Of a DNA stretch of 35,277 nt, positions 1 through 6,086 are shown piece by piece. Both the position numbers and the translations under genes were made by a program. Location: NCBI GenBank assembly GCA_002842985.1, contig PHEQ01000028.1, forward strand, positions 1 to 35,277, read 5' to 3'. Each line of letters begins with the position of its first letter. Positions within the stretch are counted from its first letter, which is position 1. Source of the DNA: Alphaproteobacteria bacterium HGW-Alphaproteobacteria-1 (GTDB lineage Bacteria > Pseudomonadota > Alphaproteobacteria > Rhodobacterales > Rhodobacteraceae). Under the pieces are notes generated by a model, which saw nothing but the letters and a program-made list of their open reading frames with translations, did no database searches and had not been told where the DNA came from.

Positions 1-84
1 GACGCGTGGAACTTCTTCGCAAACGATCAGCAACGCGTCCGTTCTATCAGTGACCGAGAATATGCCAAAGCGGTCAACTCATAG
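1..84 (+). CDS. C-terminal end of an unrecognised protein (partial)
   Basis: Frame 1 is open from the window edge to a TAG at 82-84 and gives 27 residues ending in EYAKAVNS. Composition and codon use look like real coding sequence in this genome, and a strong hairpin follows at 130-165, as expected after a plus-strand gene. Too little is present to name a family. Frame 2 is also open here but gives an Arg-rich product typical of a shadow frame. Confidence 0.45.
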   Translation, partial: DAWNFFANDQQRVRSISDREYAKAVNS

Positions 85-129
85 GGCCGTTGGTATAAGC
101 CGCCACAGGCTCACATCCGCAAGAAACGC

Positions 130-165
130 AAGGGCCGCCCCGGGGAGAATGAGGGCGGCCCTTTT
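130..165 (+). terminator. Rho-independent terminator between the partial gene and luxI
   Basis: An 11-bp perfect stem (130-140 with 153-163) of AAGGGCCGCCC type encloses a 12-nt loop and ends in a short T run on the plus strand. It lies between the end of the plus-strand partial gene and the end of minus-strand luxI, so it may serve both convergent transcripts. Confidence 0.7.
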
Positions 166-220
166 CCGTTCTGACACCCGGCCCGGGCGAGGCCCGACTG
201 GGATGCGCAAGATTGGGGGA

Positions 221-1021
221 TCAGGCGCTGATATCCGAGTGTGAACGAACCCTGTCGGCGAGCGCGGCCTTGAGGCGCAGCGCATCGACCCGCTCCTTGG
301 TGGTGGTCGCGGCGGCAATCTGCTCGTCGCAATAGGCTTCGAGAGCCGTCTTCGCGGGTCTTTGCTTCTTCTGTCTTGCCAGGAGAGCAAGCGCCTGCTC
401 GTCGGTCAAAAACACATTGCCCTCGATCCCGGCATGGGCGCGGATACGCGCGATCCGCTCGTCCGAGCAATCGAGCAAGGCGGCGAGGGCATGGACCTTG
501 CCCATGTCCACGGTCTTGCCGATGTAATCATAGGGCGCATTGCCGGACCGGATCATCACGCGGTTCATCACCGGGTCGATCACTGCCACGGCATCGAGAA
601 CACCGGCATCGCGGCCAAACTCGAACGCGCCGACCATAACCTCCGAGGTCACATAGGAAATGGAGTTCCGCGCGCGCCCACCGACTGTCAGACGCTCGGT
701 ATCAACACAAAATCGGGTTGCCTCCCATATCTGGGGGCTTCGGAGCGGTGGCTCTCCATCAAGCAGATCCGAAAACACATCAGACAGCATGTGCGGTCCG
801 GTCGTCTGCAACAGGCGCATACAGCCGACAACGTTCCCGTCATCGTCAAGCGCAATCACATGGGCCGGGTCCAGCGCGTCGAACTCGTCCTTCTCGAGCC
901 CGTCGCGCACGGTCACGTCCCAACCCAGACGGTCGTGAAACACACGCGCCCGAAGGCGATACATCTCTTTTTCCAGGTCGCCGAAGCGGTGCCTGTTCAG
1001 AGCATCAAGAACGATGATCAT
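221..1021 (-). CDS. luxI: LuxI-family acyl-homoserine-lactone synthase
   Basis: This enzyme should make an N-acyl-homoserine lactone signal from S-adenosylmethionine and an acyl carrier. The family core is visible: R24, F28 and W34 in the N-terminal RxxxFxxxxxW block, D45 and D48, R69, then E100 and R103 in the WEATRF motif. At 266 residues it is longer than the usual 190-230. The extra 50-60 residues form a charged, probably helical C-terminal tail rich in K, R, A and E. The start ATG has GGGG about 8 bases upstream. It lies 135 bp downstream of luxR on the same strand, the usual LuxR-LuxI pairing. The acyl chain made cannot be read from sequence. Confidence 0.93.
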   Translation of the reverse strand: MIIVLDALNRHRFGDLEKEMYRLRARVFHDRLGWDVTVRDGLEKDEFDALDPAHVIALDDDGNVVGCMRLLQTTGPHMLSDVFSDLLDGEPPLRSPQIWEATRFCVDTERLTVGGRARNSISYVTSEVMVGAFEFGRDAGVLDAVAVIDPVMNRVMIRSGNAPYDYIGKTVDMGKVHALAALLDCSDERIARIRAHAGIEGNVFLTDEQALALLARQKKQRPAKTALEAYCDEQIAAATTTKERVDALRLKAALADRVRSHSDISA

Positions 1022-1049
1022 TGTCTTATCCCCATTTATGTCTAGTTCA

Positions 1050-1155
1050 CGAAAGTTCGCTTAAAGAGGAAAATTATTCCATTAGGGGTTTCCCGTATCT
1101 GGAACCCTTCTTGATCACGATTTCGGGAAAATTCTCGAAAAACGGCGAACTTTCG
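1050..1155 (-). promoter_or_regulatory. luxR-luxI intergenic control region with inverted 11-mers and a lux-box-like dyad
   Basis: Two exact inverted copies of an 11-mer bracket this gap: CGAAAGTTCGC at 1050-1060 and GCGAACTTTCG at 1145-1155. Between them lies a 22-bp imperfect dyad at 1086-1107 (GGGTTCC...GGAAACCC on the minus strand), lux-box-like in size. A TTTAAG at 1060-1065 would be a suitable -10 for a start near 1053, putting the dyad about 42 bp upstream as in class II LuxR activation. The repeats are observed; the promoter assignment is inferred. Confidence 0.5.
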
Positions 1156-1156
1156 A

Positions 1157-1858
1157 TCAACTCGGCTTCACAATCCCGAGACCGACCGCGCGTCCGACAG
1201 CCTGTGGCGTGGAGAGCGCCCCCAGCTTGCTGCGTGCAGAGCGCAGGTGGACTTCAACCGTGCGATGCGAGATGGACAGAATGTCGCCGATATCCTGTTG
1301 CGACTTGCCTTCCGCTACCCATTGCAGGATCTCCCGCTCGCGCTGCGAGAGGGATGGAAGGCGCAGGGCGGACATCGAAAGGTTTGAACCCATCACATTG
1401 TCATGCATGTGAACCGCGGCCATCTGAAGATTGCCCATGACATGCTTGCGAAGTGACTGCCATTGCGTTGCAGGGCAGTTCCGAGTGACACTGAAAAGAC
1501 CGATATCGCCATAGGGACCCCGAACCGGGACTGTAAGGCCGCGCTCCGATACGTGGAAATCCGGGGCGTTGGCAAAGACTGTCTGGAAATGTGTCGTCCG
1601 TTCGAGCCGGTCCCAGTCGACCGGGGCGATCGACTTGCGGCTGATGTGTATGGTCGGGTCTATCCGATGGAACCCGCGTGTCATGTAATGGGTCACCCAA
1701 TCGGCACTGTAATTGGCAAACCCCTGGACCGCGCCGGAAATGGGATTGAATGTGGCGTAGGAAGCGTGATCGAATTCCAGAGTCTGACACACGTCGTCAA
1801 GAAAGCGGACAAAGCGGTCATCCGCGTCTGGTATCGTGCTGAGATCGATCAGGTCCAT
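1157..1858 (-). CDS. luxR: LuxR-family quorum-sensing transcription regulator
   Basis: This is an AHL-responsive regulator with an N-terminal autoinducer-binding domain (about residues 12-155) and a C-terminal LuxR helix-turn-helix (about 168-230). The residues nearly invariant in AHL-binding LuxR proteins are present: W54, Y58, D67, P68, W82 and G107 in the ligand domain, and E174, L178 and G184 in the DNA-binding domain. It is therefore likely a true AHL receptor rather than a solo with altered specificity. I chose the ATG at 1858 because GAGGG sits 8 bases upstream; an in-frame ATG at 1873 lacks such a site. The gene precedes luxI on the same strand and is its probable partner. Confidence 0.92.
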   Translation of the reverse strand: MDLIDLSTIPDADDRFVRFLDDVCQTLEFDHASYATFNPISGAVQGFANYSADWVTHYMTRGFHRIDPTIHISRKSIAPVDWDRLERTTHFQTVFANAPDFHVSERGLTVPVRGPYGDIGLFSVTRNCPATQWQSLRKHVMGNLQMAAVHMHDNVMGSNLSMSALRLPSLSQREREILQWVAEGKSQQDIGDILSISHRTVEVHLRSARSKLGALSTPQAVGRAVGLGIVKPS

Positions 1859-1872
1859 GCAGATGGCCCTCA

Positions 1873-1920
1873 TTATAGAGCGACCAACGCACTATAAACG
1901 AGTAACGTCGCGCATTACAA
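1873..1920 (-). promoter_or_regulatory. luxR promoter overlapped by a 25-bp dyad operator
   Basis: On the minus strand, TTGTAA (1915-1920) and TATAGT (1891-1896) are separated by 18 bp, a plausible sigma-70 promoter starting near 1884. A 25-bp dyad at 1873-1897 has 10-bp arms, TTATAGAGCG and CGCACTATAA, matching at 9 of 10 positions around a 5-bp centre. It covers the -10 and the start point. That position suits autorepression of luxR. The dyad is seen directly; the regulator is unknown. Confidence 0.55.
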
Positions 1921-1958
1921 TCGTGTGATCGAGCGGACCATGGGACGACATCAGACTG

Positions 1959-1989
1959 TCGGGCCGCCCGCAATCTGTGGGCGGCCCGA
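1959..1989 (-). terminator. Hairpin terminator downstream of rplI
   Basis: A perfect 11-bp GC-rich stem (1959-1969 with 1979-1989) and 9-base loop lie 12 bp after the rplI stop. There is no clear T run on the minus strand, so termination strength is uncertain, but position and shape fit the end of the ribosomal operon. Confidence 0.55.
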
Positions 1990-2001
1990 TGGACCAGGTG
2001 G

Positions 2002-2610
2002 TCAGTTGTCGTCGTCGTCTGACCGAGCGGGCGCGTAATCGTCATCGTCCGACGCGGCCCCGCCAAGATCGTCGAAGAGTTCCGCAATCTCGAAATCGGC
2101 GGCGGCCTCGGCCTCGGCCGCGGCGTCCTGGATGGACTTGCCGGAGGCCTGAAGCTCGGCTTCTTCGGGCGAGCGCGCGACGTTGAGATGGATCGTCACC
2201 ACGACTTCGGGGTGCAGCGTCACGGTCACATCGTGAAGGCCCAGATACTTGATCGGGCGGGTGAGCGCCACCTGCTTGCGATCAAGGGTAAAGCCGTTTT
2301 CGGTCGCCGCGTCGGCCGCGTCGCGCGTGCTCACGGAGCCGTAGAGCGCACCGCCGTCAGACGCCTGACGAATCACGACGAACTGCTGTCCGCCAAGGCG
2401 CTCGGCCATGGCCTCGGCCTCTTTGCGGGTTTCGAGGTTCTGCGCCTCGAGTTGCGCCTTGCGCGCCTCGAATTCGGCGATGTTGCGTTCGGACGCAGTC
2501 AGCGCCTTGCCTTGCCGCAAAAGAAAGTTGCGCGCAAAGCCGGGTTTGACATCGACCACGTCGCCCATCTGGCCAAGCTTGGCCACGCGTTCCAGAAGGA
2601 TCACTTGCAT
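2002..2610 (-). CDS. rplI: Large-subunit ribosomal protein bL9
   Basis: bL9 binds 23S rRNA at the base of the L1 stalk and projects from the 50S subunit, helping frame maintenance. The N-terminal domain is canonical ([24 protein letters not shown]) and is followed by the long connecting helix and C-terminal domain. At 202 residues it is about 50 longer than the E. coli protein. The extra C-terminal part is Ala/Glu-rich and ends in two runs of Asp (SDDDDY and SDDDDN). A strong AAGGAG lies upstream of the ATG. It is the last gene of the rpsF-rpsR-rplI operon. Confidence 0.97.
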   Translation of the reverse strand: MQVILLERVAKLGQMGDVVDVKPGFARNFLLRQGKALTASERNIAEFEARKAQLEAQNLETRKEAEAMAERLGGQQFVVIRQASDGGALYGSVSTRDAADAATENGFTLDRKQVALTRPIKYLGLHDVTVTLHPEVVVTIHLNVARSPEEAELQASGKSIQDAAAEAEAAADFEIAELFDDLGGAASDDDDYAPARSDDDDN

Positions 2611-2621
2611 CGGGTCACTCC

Positions 2622-2849
2622 TTATTTCACGGCGTAAGGCAACAGCGCAAGAAAGCGCGCGCGCTTGATCGCGCGCGACAGTTCGCGCTGTTTCTTGGCC
2701 GAGACGGCGGTGATGCGCGACGGCACGATCTTGCCGCGCTCGGAAATATAGCGTTGCAGCAGGCGCGTATCCTTGTAGTCGATCTTCGGCGCGTTATCGC
2801 CCGAGAAGGGGCAGACCTTGCGGCGACGGAAAAACGGTTTGGTAGCCAT
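2622..2849 (-). CDS. rpsR: Small-subunit ribosomal protein bS18
   Basis: bS18 pairs with bS6 and binds the central domain of 16S rRNA on the 30S platform. The 75-residue product is full length, with a basic N-terminus ([10 protein letters not shown]), the conserved IDYKD segment and the [22 protein letters not shown] block characteristic of the family. It lies 11 bp before rplI and 29 bp after rpsF, and the three are presumably co-transcribed. Confidence 0.97.
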   Translation of the reverse strand: MATKPFFRRRKVCPFSGDNAPKIDYKDTRLLQRYISERGKIVPSRITAVSAKKQRELSRAIKRARFLALLPYAVK

Positions 2850-2878
2850 GGGTTATCGTCCTTTTCTCACGCGATGGT

Positions 2879-3295
2879 TCAGCGGCGTTCGCGGCGTTCG
2901 GGGCGGTCGCCACGATCTCCGCGGTCGCCACGGTCGCCACGATCTCCGCGGTCGCCACGCTCTCCACGTTCCTCGCGCTTCTGCATCTGTGCCGACGGGC
3001 CCTCTTCATGGGCGTCCACCTTGATGGTCAGCACGCGCATCACATCGTCGTTCAGCCGCATCAGACGCTCCATCTCCTGCACGGCGGCAGAGGGGGCGTC
3101 GGTTCTGAGAAAGGCGTAATGGCCCTTGCGGTTCTTGTTGATCTTGTAGGCCATCGTCTTGACGCCCCAATACTCGCTTTCGAGTACCTTGCCCCCGTTA
3201 TCGGCGAGGATGGCGCCAAAATGTTCGATCAGGCCCTCGGCCTGCGCGTTGGAAAGATCCTGACGCGCGATCATCACATGCTCGTAAAGCGGCAT
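2879..3295 (-). CDS. rpsF: Small-subunit ribosomal protein bS6 with an Arg-Gly-Asp repeat tail
   Basis: bS6 forms a heterodimer with bS18 on the 30S platform. The conserved start [15 protein letters not shown] fixes the initiation codon at 3295; the reading frame continues upstream but only as leader. Residues 1-100 are a normal S6 fold, with [19 protein letters not shown] and a [11 protein letters not shown] helix. The roughly 30-residue tail is low-complexity: [14 protein letters not shown] units ending PERRERR, encoded by a 9-bp tandem repeat. The tail is much more basic than in E. coli S6, where the tail is acidic and modified by RimK. It is the first gene of the operon. Confidence 0.96.
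   Translation of the reverse strand: MPLYEHVMIARQDLSNAQAEGLIEHFGAILADNGGKVLESEYWGVKTMAYKINKNRKGHYAFLRTDAPSAAVQEMERLMRLNDDVMRVLTIKVDAHEEGPSAQMQKREERGERGDRGDRGDRGDRGDRGDRPERRERR
2905..2967 (-). repeat. 9-bp tandem repeat encoding Gly-Asp-Arg units in rpsF
   Basis: Seven consecutive 9-bp units alternate between GGTCGCCAC-type and GATCTCCGC-type forms (plus-strand reading), so an 18-bp higher-order repeat is also visible. All units stay in frame within rpsF. Such a tract could gain or lose units by slippage without breaking the gene. Confidence 0.85.
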
Positions 3296-3328
3296 GTCGT
3301 CTCCATTTCTGTCAAGGCGCATTTCATA

Positions 3329-3358
3329 GGACGGGCGATGCCCTTTCGCGGCCCGTCC
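3329..3358 (-). promoter_or_regulatory. rpsF leader hairpin, candidate S6:S18 autoregulatory element
   Basis: A perfect 8-bp stem, GGACGGGC with GCCCGTCC, encloses a 14-nt loop starting CGCGAAAG and lies 33 bases upstream of the rpsF start. Known rpsF leaders in many bacteria fold into a hairpin with a CCG motif bound by the S6:S18 dimer. A CCG occurs at the top of this stem on the mRNA strand. The hairpin is seen; the regulatory role is inferred. Confidence 0.4.
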
Positions 3359-3401
3359 ACGAGAGTCTGCGCGGATCATAACGATTGCGAAAGGTTGGGC
3401 G

Positions 3402-3430
3402 CGTATAGCTTGACCCGCGCTTGCCTGCAA
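3402..3430 (-). promoter_or_regulatory. Promoter of the rpsF-rpsR-rplI operon
   Basis: On the minus strand, TTGCAG (3425-3430) and TATACG (3402-3407) are spaced by exactly 17 bp. A start near 3395 would give a leader of about 100 nt containing the hairpin at 3329-3358. Confidence 0.55.
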
Positions 3431-3527
3431 GGGCGGATCGGGCGCGTCCCGGAACGGTCACGGCAGCGCCCCAATCCCGGCCTTTTTCCGGGCCAGACTG
3501 CCGGTGAAGAGTTGAAGGAGTAAACCC

Positions 3528-4031
3528 ATGGTCGCGCTTCCCGATTACGAGCGAGAGTTCCCCGTCCCGCCATATTCCGACTCCGCCGATGCCTCGGCGA
3601 CGGATGATGCGGGGCCCGCGCTGCTGCGTGGCCTCATGCGGCTTCTGGGCGGGGCCCTGATCGGGGCGGCGCTCGGGCTTTGGCTCTTGCCCTCGGTCGT
3701 GGCGGACCCGGCCATGATGTTGATGAAACTTCTGTTTTCGCTTGGCTTGTTTTGGGCGGGATTGCTCGCCTTGCACAATGCGCGCCGCCCGGATACGCGC
3801 CCGGTTATCCAGATCGACCGCCGAAATGCGCAGCTTCGTATCCTGCATCCCGGACGTAACGGCGTTCCGGCGCGTTGCGTCGTGCACCGGTTTGACGCGT
3901 TGTCGGAACTGTCGCTGCGCGACGGTCTGCTCAGCGCGCGCGACGGGGCCGGTCGTCTGATCGTGTCGCTCGAGGTAAGCGACACCCGCGCCGAACGTCA
4001 TTTGCGTCAGGCACTCTCGCTCGCCGCGTAA
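3528..4031 (+). CDS. Small membrane protein of unknown function
   Basis: I do not recognise the family. The 167-residue product has a short acidic N-terminal segment, two hydrophobic helices at about residues 34-56 and 63-83, and then a soluble C-terminal domain of about 80 residues (IQIDRRNAQLRILHPGRNG onward). That domain looks like a small beta-rich unit on the cytoplasmic face. GAAGGAG lies 8 bases before the ATG. The gene is divergent from the ribosomal operon across a 232-bp gap that includes that operon's promoter. No motif suggests an enzyme. Confidence 0.75.
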   Translation: MVALPDYEREFPVPPYSDSADASATDDAGPALLRGLMRLLGGALIGAALGLWLLPSVVADPAMMLMKLLFSLGLFWAGLLALHNARRPDTRPVIQIDRRNAQLRILHPGRNGVPARCVVHRFDALSELSLRDGLLSARDGAGRLIVSLEVSDTRAERHLRQALSLAA

Positions 4032-4071
4032 CCCCGTTTCGCGCAAATGTTCGCCAATCCACAGGGTTTGT

Positions 4072-4100
4072 TTGAAACTGCGGTATTGTTCTTTTATCGA
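4072..4100 (+). promoter_or_regulatory. Promoter upstream of the YceI gene
   Basis: TTGAAA (4072-4077) and TATCGA (4095-4100) are separated by 17 bp in the AT-richer gap before the gene. Start would be near 4107, giving a leader of about 50 nt. Confidence 0.4.
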
Positions 4101-4155
4101 TCAGCCCCAATCTTTGAGCAGTCAATTCGACATGACCTGTATCGGAGATTGCTCT

Positions 4156-4731
4156 ATGAATCGTATCGTGCTCGCCGCCGCGTTTGCCCTTGGCACCACC
4201 CCTGCCCTCGCCGCGCCCGAAACCTACCAGCTTGACCCAAGCCACAGCCAGGTCGTGTTCACCTATGACCATCTCGGCTTCTCGACCACGACGGGCATGT
4301 TCTCGGGCTTCGAGGGCACGATCGAGTTCGACGCCGAAAACCCGGCCAATTCCTCGGTGACCGTCTCCATGCCGCTCATGTCCATGTTCACTGGCTGGGA
4401 AAAGCGCGAAGCGCATTTCATGTCGGACGATTTGTTCGGCGCTCAAGAAGGTGATCTCGTCACCTTCACCTCGACGGGCATCGAAGTGACCGGCGAGAAT
4501 ACCGCCCTCATCACCGGCGACCTGACCATCAAGGACACGACCCGCACTGTCGTGCTCGACACGGTCCTGAACAAGAAGGCGGATGCCCACCCGATGAACA
4601 ACCGCCCCTGGATCGGCTTTGACGCGACCACGACGCTTCTGCGGTCGGATTTCGGCGTGGATATGGCCGTGCCGTTCATCAGCAACGAGGTCGCGTTGCG
4701 CATCTCGATCGAAGCGGGTCAGCCTGAATAA
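4156..4731 (+). CDS. YceI-family periplasmic lipocalin-like protein
   Basis: YceI proteins are secreted beta-barrels that bind long isoprenoid or amphiphilic ligands. The chosen start gives a clean signal peptide (MNRIVLAAAFALGTTPALAA, cleavage after ALAA) and then the diagnostic YQLDPSHSQVVFTYDHLGFSTT strand, the GxxGTIEFD motif and the SDDLF segment. GGAG lies about 9 bases upstream of this ATG; the upstream in-frame extension would bury the signal peptide. At 191 residues it has the usual length. Exported to the periplasm; ligand unknown. Confidence 0.92.
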   Translation: MNRIVLAAAFALGTTPALAAPETYQLDPSHSQVVFTYDHLGFSTTTGMFSGFEGTIEFDAENPANSSVTVSMPLMSMFTGWEKREAHFMSDDLFGAQEGDLVTFTSTGIEVTGENTALITGDLTIKDTTRTVVLDTVLNKKADAHPMNNRPWIGFDATTTLLRSDFGVDMAVPFISNEVALRISIEAGQPE

Positions 4732-4768
4732 GCGACCCCCGGTCACAAAGTCCCACTCACGAAACCCG

Positions 4769-4793
4769 GGCCGTCCGCATCTTGCGGGCGGCC
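4769..4793. terminator. Shared hairpin terminator between convergent genes
   Basis: An 11-bp stem with one G-U pair (4769-4779 with 4783-4793) and a 3-nt loop lies 38 bp after the YceI stop and 8 bp after the end of the minus-strand DegT-type gene. T runs are poor on both sides, but position fits termination of both genes. Confidence 0.55.
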
Positions 4794-4800
4794 TGTCCTC

Positions 4801-6009
4801 TCAGGTGCCATAGGCGCGCCGCGCGCCCGTCACGGTCTCTGCGGCAACAAGGAGCGTGTCGGCGATCACGTCGCACTCGGCGCGTGTGAGGCGCGCAGGC
4901 AATCGCACATCGCAGGCCCGCATGAGCATCGCGCGCGTGCGCGGCAATTCCGGCACGCCACCGGGCAGGAACCCCCAGTTCCAGAAGGCGCGCGCATTGT
5001 CGGTGCTCTGTCCGAACACCTGCACCTTGATACCGCGCGCCGCCGCCTCCTCGGCGAAGGCGCGGATCTCGGCCTCGTCCATCCCCACAAGGTTGAACTG
5101 AATCGAATCGGGTGCGCGTTCCTCGCCTGCCAGCGGCTTTGGCACCGAGAACCAGGCAGAGGCGTCAAGCCTTGCGGCCACATGATCGTGATTGGCCCGT
5201 CCCGCCCGCACCCGGTGCGCGATCTCGGGGATCTGCGCGCGGATGATCGCCGCCGAAAGATTGTTGAGCCGCAGATTGTAGAGCGGCAGCCGGTTCTGCC
5301 AGCGGGCAAACGCCCCTTCAAGCGTGGCATCGGGCACGTCCATATGCTTGGCCCAGTTGTGTTCATACGCGCCCGACATGATCACGGCCCGCGCCACCAG
5401 ATCGGTATCGTCGGTGATCAGGATGCCCCCCTCGCCGGCGTTCACCAGCTTGTAGGACTGAAAACTGAAACAGCCCACCCGCCCGATGGTGCCGATCTTG
5501 CGCCCCCGCCAGAGCGTGCCAAGCGAATGCGCGGCATCCTCGATCACCGGCAGGCCGCGCGCCTCGGCCATGGACATGATCGCATCCATGTCCGAGGTAT
5601 GGCCGCGCATATGGCTCACAAGAACGGCATCGACGCCTTCAAGCTTGGCCGCGAAATCCCCGAGATCCACCCGGTAATCCTCACCCACCTCGCACAGCAC
5701 CGGCACACAGTCGGCATGGATGACCGAGGACGGCACCGCAGCAAATGTGAAACCGGGGATCAGGACCTTTGCCCCGCGCGGCAGGTCAAGCGCCTTGAGC
5801 GACAAAAACAGCGCCGCCGAACACGACGACACCGCCAACGCATAGCGCACCCCCATGGCCGCGGCAAACTCCCGCTCCAGAAGTGTCACCGGCGCATCCT
5901 GAGGCGCGGTGTAGCGGAAAAGATCGCCACTCGACAGCAGCCGGTCGATCTCGGCACGGGCAGAAACGGGGATGGGCTCGGCGGCGTGCACGTTCGGAAC
6001 CTGCGTCAT
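4801..6009 (-). CDS. DegT/DnrJ/EryC1-type PLP-dependent aminotransferase
   Basis: A fold-type I PLP enzyme of the sugar-aminotransferase class, 402 residues. Visible features are the N-terminal GDLFRYT segment, SSCSAALFLSLKAL for phosphate contact, PGFTF, the cofactor Asp in VIEDAAHSLG (D158), and K187 in FSFQSYKLVNAGEGG as the Schiff-base lysine. Members usually aminate nucleotide-linked keto sugars, but no sugar genes lie nearby. The neighbours upstream are polyamine catabolic genes, so the substrate is open. The start at 6009 follows a strong promoter with AAGGA before the ATG; the frame extends further but is not needed. It may be an independent transcription unit. Confidence 0.85.
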   Translation of the reverse strand: MTQVPNVHAAEPIPVSARAEIDRLLSSGDLFRYTAPQDAPVTLLEREFAAAMGVRYALAVSSCSAALFLSLKALDLPRGAKVLIPGFTFAAVPSSVIHADCVPVLCEVGEDYRVDLGDFAAKLEGVDAVLVSHMRGHTSDMDAIMSMAEARGLPVIEDAAHSLGTLWRGRKIGTIGRVGCFSFQSYKLVNAGEGGILITDDTDLVARAVIMSGAYEHNWAKHMDVPDATLEGAFARWQNRLPLYNLRLNNLSAAIIRAQIPEIAHRVRAGRANHDHVAARLDASAWFSVPKPLAGEERAPDSIQFNLVGMDEAEIRAFAEEAAARGIKVQVFGQSTDNARAFWNWGFLPGGVPELPRTRAMLMRACDVRLPARLTRAECDVIADTLLVAAETVTGARRAYGT

Positions 6010-6049
6010 GGTTTCGGCTTTCCTTAATTTGGCTTTCGGCTTTCCCGAA

Positions 6050-6080
6050 CATATAGGCCCGAATTGTGACGAATTGTCAA
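6050..6080 (-). promoter_or_regulatory. Promoter of the DegT-type gene with direct repeats
   Basis: On the minus strand a consensus TTGACA (6075-6080) lies 18 bp upstream of CTATAT (6051-6056). Two CGAATTGT copies (plus-strand reading) repeat with a 10-bp period around the -35, at 6060-6067 and 6070-6077, as if two protein molecules bind one face of the helix. Confidence 0.55.
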
Positions 6081-6086
6081 AACAAC

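Noticed and set aside
1872..1877. TATAAT on the minus strand as the luxR -10 box
   Set aside because: A start 7 bp downstream would fall near 1865, cutting off the GAGGG ribosome site; TATAGT at 1891-1896 with TTGTAA 18 bp upstream fits better.
2905..2967. Short regular repeats as a possible CRISPR array
   Set aside because: Units are 9 bp with no spacers and encode in-frame Gly-Asp-Arg repeats inside rpsF.
3296..3430. Upstream extension of rpsF to 3430
   Set aside because: The canonical MPLYEHV start at 3295 fits all S6 proteins, and the extension would run across the predicted promoter and leader hairpin.
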